From Oscarella lobularis (Eukaryota > Porifera > Homoscleromorpha > Homosclerophorida > Oscarellidae), in the NCBI RefSeq assembly GCF_947507565.1, contig NC_089176.1:2356001-2420000 (forward strand): a stretch of 64,000 nucleotides of DNA, in the 5' to 3' direction. The notes under the pieces were generated by a model. The model searched no databases and was not told the DNA's origin. It saw only the letters and a program-made list of their open reading frames with translations. Shown here piece after piece: positions 58,088-64,000 of this stretch. Made by a program: the position numbers and the translations under genes. Position 1 is the stretch's first letter. Each line of letters starts with the position of its first letter.

Positions 58088-58303
58088 GGCGCAGCATCTC
58101 TTCTTCGTGAACCAGTGTCGTCTATAACTGAAGGGTGAGCATTGCACGAAGGGGTTTGCACCGAGCCAATTACAATAATTAATTACTGGAAAGGAAAGTG
58201 TCACTACAGAAACGCGATCCCCTCTAAAGAAAAAAAATACGTCTTGCCCTGACTAATCAAACTACGCGTTCTATTTTCTGTATGCCCGTTCTAAGAAAAT
58301 CCC

Positions 58304-59789
58304 CTAGTCTTTTTTCTCGCGTTTCTCCTTTCGCACGGGCACCAGAAACGCCACCAGCAGCGCAACAACGCCGAACACGTGATAGTGAAAATAATCGGCC
58401 CGCCATATAGCAATCGTCGGCTCCATTCTCAAGAAAATGAACCCCAATCCGACGTACTCAAACGCATGGGTACGATAGAGCTCTCCGATCAAATACAGCC
58501 CAACCCACGTAACCCAACCGGCATCGTCCCACAGCCGTCGTCCCAAGCGAGTGACGCGCGCTTCCATCGCGCCGAACAGCGTCGTCGATAGCAGACACAA
58601 ATAGTAGCCGGGATGAATTCCGTGCCAAAAGGCGCTCACGAGAAAAACGCCCCAATAGCGAAATCGTCTCCATGGCAAGCGTTTATAAACGTAATAGACC
58701 ATCCACGTTTGCACGGACATGTTCCAGTATTTGATCGACATTTGCATGGTGACGGCCGTTTCGATTTTGAAAATGTCTTGATTTTTTACCGCAGCGAAGT
58801 CGACGGCATTCTCATTCAGAGTTTGCCGCGTGGGTCCGCGACCCGGCTGCGCGGCCGAGTCGCTCGGATACGCGCCGAGCGTCGCGGCGATGCACGACGC
58901 TTCGGCGAGAAGCCAGCCGATGTAAAAGCGCAGTCGAAAGGCGAGAAACCAGACGACGAGATAAAAGTACCTGTAGAAAAATCCAAACGGATGCGGGTAT
59001 TCGAGAAACTCGCGCGTCATTCCGTATTCGGTGGGATACGTCGATTGAAAATAGAGAAAGAGAGCGCCGAGAACGATGATGGCGACGATTCTCCACACAA
59101 TGTGCTTGCTCGTCAATATATTCATCGAATCGTCTCGATAGATCATGTGACGATAGAGTTTGAATTGATAGAAGGGGCCCGTGAAGAGACCAATGTAGCA
59201 ATAGGTATAGCAGAAGAATTCATATGGCGTGGGCGGGGTAGCTCGTAAGTCATCCAGCGGGTTATTTTGTCCCAAGGGACTGTAGGGCATCTTCACATCA
59301 TCCGGATTCTCTGTCTGTGGCTCGCTGACGTCACTCGCCACGCTAATCATCTGGAAATGACATCATAAATTAAGTATACTCTTCGGTGGATGAGGTCACT
59401 TTTAGAGTGAGTAAGAGCTGTATTGCGTTGGTGTGTGGTGATGGGTATTCCACGTCGAAGTAATGAGCCAGACGGAAGAAGGCCAAGTAACCGAAATTAA
59501 AAGTGAAACTGAGCAAGTGACCCCACCTTTATTGAATCAATAAGTAATTATTATTTCTAAATCTCTATATTTACTTCGGGCCAGCTGCTGTTTTCGTGAT
59601 GAGGTACGTCACCGTGGCAACGAAAAGCGAATGCCAAATCTGCCATTTGCAAATGTAGATCGCCATCGCGAAGCCCAAGAGTCCGCAGAAGGATTGCCTA
59701 AGAAACGGACTGCGAATTCGACGCACGACGAAGCCGAAGCCGACCGACGAGACCAGGAGAAGAAGGTAAACGACATCGTCCGATTTCAT
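58304..59789 (-). CDS. MBOAT7: Lysophosphatidylinositol acyltransferase MBOAT7
   Basis: Three exons join in phase: 59575-59789 (MKSDDVVYLLLLVSSVGFGF), 59400-59526 (WGHLLSFTFNFGYLAFFRL, ending NAIQLLLTLK) and 58304-59350 (ISVASDVSEPQ, YCYIGLFTGPFYQFK). They align along the length of human MBOAT7/LPIAT1, for example TNAVQLLLTLK and SYCYVGIMTGPF. The MBOAT catalytic residues are visible: Asn in KYWNMSVQTW and His in SAFWHGIHPGYYL. The protein is a multi-pass ER membrane enzyme that transfers arachidonoyl-CoA onto lysophosphatidylinositol. The ATG at 59350 is internal, not a start. Confidence 0.95.
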
Positions 59790-59848
59790 CGCACGTGGGA
59801 AAGAAATACTAGCGTGCGTTGTCGCGTTCCATCACGTGCGGTCGAACA
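59790..59848. promoter_or_regulatory. 59-bp bidirectional promoter, MBOAT7 / BRAT1
   Basis: The two start codons are only 59 bp apart. Two perfect CACGTG E-boxes lie at 59792-59797 and 59833-59838, one beside each start codon. No TATA box is present. Shared control by a bHLH-type factor is inferred. Confidence 0.7.
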
Positions 59849-62415
59849 ATGTCTTTTCCCGACGTTCTCGAGCTCTTGTCGACCGCCTTCGACGTTCTCG
59901 TCGATCGTCCCGACAACGTCGTCGACGACACGTGCCTATCGCGACTCCTCGACTGGATTCGCGAGTCGTTTCGCGATTCGGCGCGAAAAGACGCGCTGGC
60001 ACGCGCCGCGCGCGCGTTCATCGATCGATCGGCGTCGAGCACGCATCCAGTCACGCTCGCTTTTGCCCTGCGACTGAGCGCAAGCGAACCGAGCCTGTGC
60101 AGCGCAACAATCGAATGGCTAACGACATCTGGACTTTGCCGGCACGCGGACGCGCGAGTTCGCTGCTCTTCGTACGAAACCCTTACGATTTCGATAGTGA
60201 ATCACTACTCGAAAATTAGTCGTTCGGGTCTAGTCGACACGGCGATACTCGGACTAAGCGATTCGAGTTTATTCGTTGCAAAATCCGCGGGCGAATTTCT
60301 CGCTGCGTGGATATGTAGCGGGCAGACGATAGGGGAGTCCCAGTTCGAAGTTCTCCTATCGAACGTCGCGTTCGATTCGAGAAAAGCGAAGAACGTTTTT
60401 GGAATGATGACGAAAGTTTTCGATTTGAGTTTCTCGTACGGAACGCGGTTGCTAGGGGAATTGCAGCTTTTAGGTTTCGTAGAAACCCAATTGAGAGCGT
60501 GCGAAAACGATTCCATAATTCAAGTCCTAGTCGATTTTATCGTACACCTAGTCAAACATTCAAAGTATGGTTTATTAGAGATTATTATATATTGAGCTGG
60601 AATCTTTTGCTCCTTTTAGAGATTGGGATATTGATTGGACTGAGTTGCTGGTTGAGTGCAGTAGTAGTACTCACGCCAAAGAGTGGCTCACGGGCATTTG
60701 CGTGTCTCTGTTAGAGCGTGGCTTTGTTCAACATTTTTTCAGATGTATTGCTAATTTTTCGACTACCGTTGAAGATGGGTAAAACGCACTACAGTACATA
60801 CATGTCTATTTATCATCATGCAATAGTTTTGCCTAGACTGTTTCAAAATGAAACGTGGCTCTCGTCGCTTGTGTTCCTCCCCGTGCACGTGGCTTCTGGT
60901 GGCACTCAAGAGCACTACGATCTTCCCACGGTGAGTCCTCCCAGTGGAAATGATAAAATAATATTAATATTTTCTTCTTAGACTGATCGTACGATGTTCA
61001 CGTCTTTGCTCGCTCGGCAATTTGAAACGAGATCGACCAGCATTCGAACTGTTCTGAGTTCTCTCCACAGTCTCGTTTTTCTTGCAGAGAATCGTCGCAT
61101 AGACGACCTTCCTTCGGACGCGTGGTGCCGTCGTCTCATTTCCCTGCTCAAACTAACGTGCGACGTCGCAGGGGAAAGCGATCACCCGTCGTGGGCCCTA
61201 TCTCTAGTAGGAAACGAGAAAGTGACCATGACCTCGCTGAAGCTTATGCAACGATTGTGTCGAACGCGAGAACTCGAATCGGAATCATATGAATTAATAA
61301 TCGACGCATGCATCGGTCTTCTCCAATTGAAATCGCCGTCCTCTCGGGTGAGTACTCCTAGTGAAAGACTTTCCCGTTGCTCATCGTATGAATCTTAGAG
61401 AGTTTGCCTGCTGCTTGAAATTCTCGGCGACGGCATCGTAGCGCATTCGTCGGACGAGACCGAAGCGACCGCGTCTATTTCTTTGATCTTAGACTCATTT
61501 CTAGTCAATCCTTCGTGGGAAGTCAGAGACTCGACGTACGAGCTCGTATCGACCGTTCTTTCTAGAACGAAACGTACACTTCGTGTGTATGCATCGGGAG
61601 AGTTATTTATTATTCCTTTGTCTTAGGGACGAATGGGACGCCGCCGCCGCCGCTATTGGACGTATTTCGTCGTTTCGTCGGCCCCACACGAAACGGTCTC
61701 CAAGACGGTCAGAGCTTCGTGAGATCGTCAGCATTGCAAGCGCTCGGAGAGATATTTCAACGCAAAGAAATCTACGTCTCCTACATGGAAGAAAACTCAT
61801 TGGAAATAAAGGTAGGCAAGGGAACCTATCGCACCCTATACGATTTTTTATCCTCTTAAGGATATCGTTTCTGATGTTTGCAACGTTCTCGTGAACGACA
61901 CCGAAGCGTTTCCGCGACGCAGTGCCGTTCAAGTTCTGCTCGTCTGGCTCGACGGTCTAGCCGGTTTTCGCGACTCCCTCACTCGTTCGGACTCGCTCGA
62001 CGTTCGCTCGCCGATTCTCGACGCTCTACATCGAGCCAAGGACGATTTCGACTGGGAAGTCAAACGCCACGTGCTCGACTTCTGGTTCAAATTGACGCGA
62101 ACGGAATCGTCGACGAAAGCGACGTCCATTCTCGAACGTGCAAACGCAATGGATGACGTCATAAAAGCGCTAAACGATCCCAATCGAATCGTTCGCGAAA
62201 AGGCGTCGGAAATTGCACGGAGTCTCGCCGGCGACGACACGTCGCCGCCGACGCGTATCGTCGACGAAATCGTCGATAAAGAAGCAGATGGCGGATGCGG
62301 TGGCGAACTGACGTCATCTTTTGACGCCGACGCCATTTCCTTGCTCCAAGACCTAATAGCCTGCGGAGGAGGAAGAAGTCGAGACGACGAATCGATGCTG
62401 TTAGATTGTTACTAG
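59849..62415 (+). CDS. BRAT1: BRCA1-associated ATM activator 1 (BRAT1)
   Basis: The ATG at 59849 gives MSFPDVLELLSTAFDVLVDR and then DDTCLSRLLDWI, matching human DDTCLEKLLDWF. Several short introns separate later exons; DTEAFPRRSAVQVLLVWLDG matches human [20 protein letters not shown], and DFDWEVKRHVLDF matches DLDWEVRAQGLEL. The C terminus LLQDLIACGG...LLDCY corresponds to human LLQDMLATGG...ADCY. The protein is a HEAT-like helical repeat. In humans BRAT1 binds the INTS9-INTS11 endonuclease of Integrator, with its C-terminal tail reaching the INTS11 active site; it also has reported roles in DNA-damage signalling. The upstream in-frame GTG extension is less likely than this ATG, which aligns with the human start. 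Confidence 0.93.
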
Positions 62416-63066
62416 GGGAGACGAAGTGCGTCGAAGCCAAAGATAACCTTGTCCTATCCATACTCCGTCTCCGTTCATTGTTTCCGTCTCGAGACGTGGC
62501 GGGAAACGCCTCCCCGTGGTCCAGGTGTTGCCACTTGTTTTCGTGGCGCGGTAGGTCTATTTATTTATTCGGTATCTGGTGCAGAAACGTGTTGCTTCCC
62601 GAGGCCACCCTGGGTGTCTAAAAACTGTTTTGATGAGGCGGATCCCCGAGGGGTGATTCGCTTTTTTGCATATGAATACATTGCGGCTGGGATAGGATGT
62701 CACCTTATCTTCAATAGGGCTGGTTTCTTCCTATATGAAGGTACTGTACCTCGTGTCTCTCTTTCTCCACCACTAGGCATTATTTATCTCTTTTTGGCCC
62801 TCGGGTTACACTTCTCTTTGAGCTAAACGCTATTATCTCGTTTATCGTTTGGCTCCGCCCTGTAATGGTGCTATTTACATGTGCTCAACTAAACGGTATT
62901 TAGGTATTTACTCGACCCATCAAATTGTCTCGCGAAGCGTCCTATTTCACGCTTATGTCCTTTAGATAAGTGCACTTCCCATTAGCAGCATGTATTTATC
63001 TATCTCATCGTTTATACATCGTTATTACGTACTTAGGTAACTTCTAGTTCTATTTGAAGCACTCAT
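62416..63066. other. Convergent spacer, BRAT1 / B9D1
   Basis: 651 bp between two stop codons. No gene or structured repeat recognised. Confidence 0.45.
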
Positions 63067-64000
63067 TTAGGTTCTCTCCCCAGGCGCCGCGTCTCCTTCT
63101 CTTCCCTTTCCAGTTTGCCTCGTTGTTGTCATTTCTCTAGTCGCGCCCCCAATTTCATAGCCGAACCTTTTCATGTCCTTTGTTATGACGTCGAATTTGA
63201 CGGTGACTTCGCCCTGCGATCTCACCCTCGTGACTAGAAACGTGTAATTGACCTACGGCCTTGGGATATCTATTGATCTAACCTTCTCTACTTTCACCTT
63301 GAGCGACGAATTTGGGATCAATAAATTCCGGTCTTCTTCCAGTTAGCCAACTGCGCGTTTATTAGTGACAGGTTACAAACCAAAATGAAATTTTTTGAAA
63401 TACAGTACCTAGTAAACTTCTGTAGCTTAGATGATGATTCTGGTACAAACATGGGTACAACTCGAGATGTACTAAAAAGAGAAACACAAGTGCATGATAT
63501 TGAAAAAGTGTCTACAGTAATACCTTCCTGGAACTACAGGAATGTGAACGGCTCCATATCCCCTTACAACTTCCCGTCCAAACGCGTCAAGGCCATATGC
63601 ACTCACAACGAGTTGAGGCCCTGGGATGTTATTCGTATTTAGAAATTAAAATTATATTATTTTAATTTGTACATCCGTATGGGTTTGTCGTTTTGAACGT
63701 GACGTCGAGAGGAAAGTTCCACGTGAAAATTTGTCTCGCGTCTCTACTCTTTTTCGTAATCTGCGATATTCCCTCTTCTAGGCCCTGCATCGAACAAATT
63801 ACAGCTCCTATCGTCACCTTTACGCTGTCTTACCGACGTAACGACCCAATCTTGACCGTGGACGAAAGAATATTTACAGTAGAGATCGTCGAATTCGGGA
63901 AACTACAGGTAGAACTACGTTCTCGCGCCATCTAACGTTCGCTTCTGAGTTACCTTAGCTGATTCGATTTGCCCCGATACCATTAGAAGGAACACGGAAG
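63067..64000 (-). CDS. B9D1: B9 domain-containing protein 1, 5' end cut by the window edge
   Basis: Seven short exons in phase: 63954-64000 (partial), 63834-63902, 63673-63784, 63524-63620, 63409-63471, 63283-63350 and 63067-63233. The product reads [121 protein letters not shown]. This aligns with human B9D1 over nearly its full length. B9D1 acts with B9D2, MKS1 and tectonic proteins in the ciliary transition zone, gating membrane-protein entry. Only a few N-terminal residues are missing. No single exon gives a long open frame, so the gene is easy to overlook. Confidence 0.95.

Noticed and set aside
59348-59350. ATG at 59350 as the MBOAT7 start
   Set aside because: Two upstream exons join in phase and match the N-terminal part of MBOAT7, so this Met is internal.
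63385-63935. Two plus-strand open frames near the right edge
   Set aside because: Both lie opposite B9D1 exons, whose minus-strand splice structure and protein match are unambiguous.

Overview
The window reads as a compact metazoan genome, most likely a sponge and perhaps a homoscleromorph such as Oscarella. This is inferred from gene content (SoxE, B9D1, BRAT1, MBOAT7, U1C, a death-domain NLR, collagen-fibrinogen lectins) and from GT-AG introns that are mostly only 45-65 bp long. No database search was possible, so the taxon is a guess. No tRNA, rRNA, CRISPR array or virus-like element was recognised.

Layout. 0-4.6 kb: a minus-strand tandem array of at least four GPI-anchored GFR-alpha/GAS1-like proteins, then one unrecognised protein. 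4.6-7.3 kb: no recognisable gene. 7.3-15 kb: a secreted CUB protein, U1 snRNP C, and a large intron-rich VWA3-family gene. 15-31 kb: a CARD protein with a novel-looking repeated domain and four minus-strand genes encoding signal peptide + collagen + two fibrinogen domains (FReD1-4). A tandem duplication whose junction is visible at 20074/20075 produced a truncated VWA3 copy, a decayed CARD copy, FReD2 and a deletion relic. 31-38 kb: two tandem plus-strand genes fusing a dynamin-like GTPase to a protein kinase, in the arrangement of DSTYK (RIPK5). 38-54 kb: FReD5, a truncated kinase pseudogene, a 2,621-residue death domain-death domain-NACHT protein and FReD6. 55-64 kb: conserved housekeeping and developmental genes (SoxE, ECHS1, MBOAT7, BRAT1, B9D1).

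How it may work together. The 15-54 kb block combines secreted pattern-recognition-like lectins, death-fold adaptors and sensors (CARD, DD-DD-NACHT) and RIPK5-like GTPase-kinases. It is shaped by repeated local duplication. A plausible reading, which is inference only, is an innate-immunity gene neighbourhood under birth-and-death evolution. Several lectins share a short core promoter (TATATAAG plus a CRE-like TGACGTCA), suggesting common induction. The right-hand 9 kb looks like ordinary conserved sequence with divergent and convergent gene packing.
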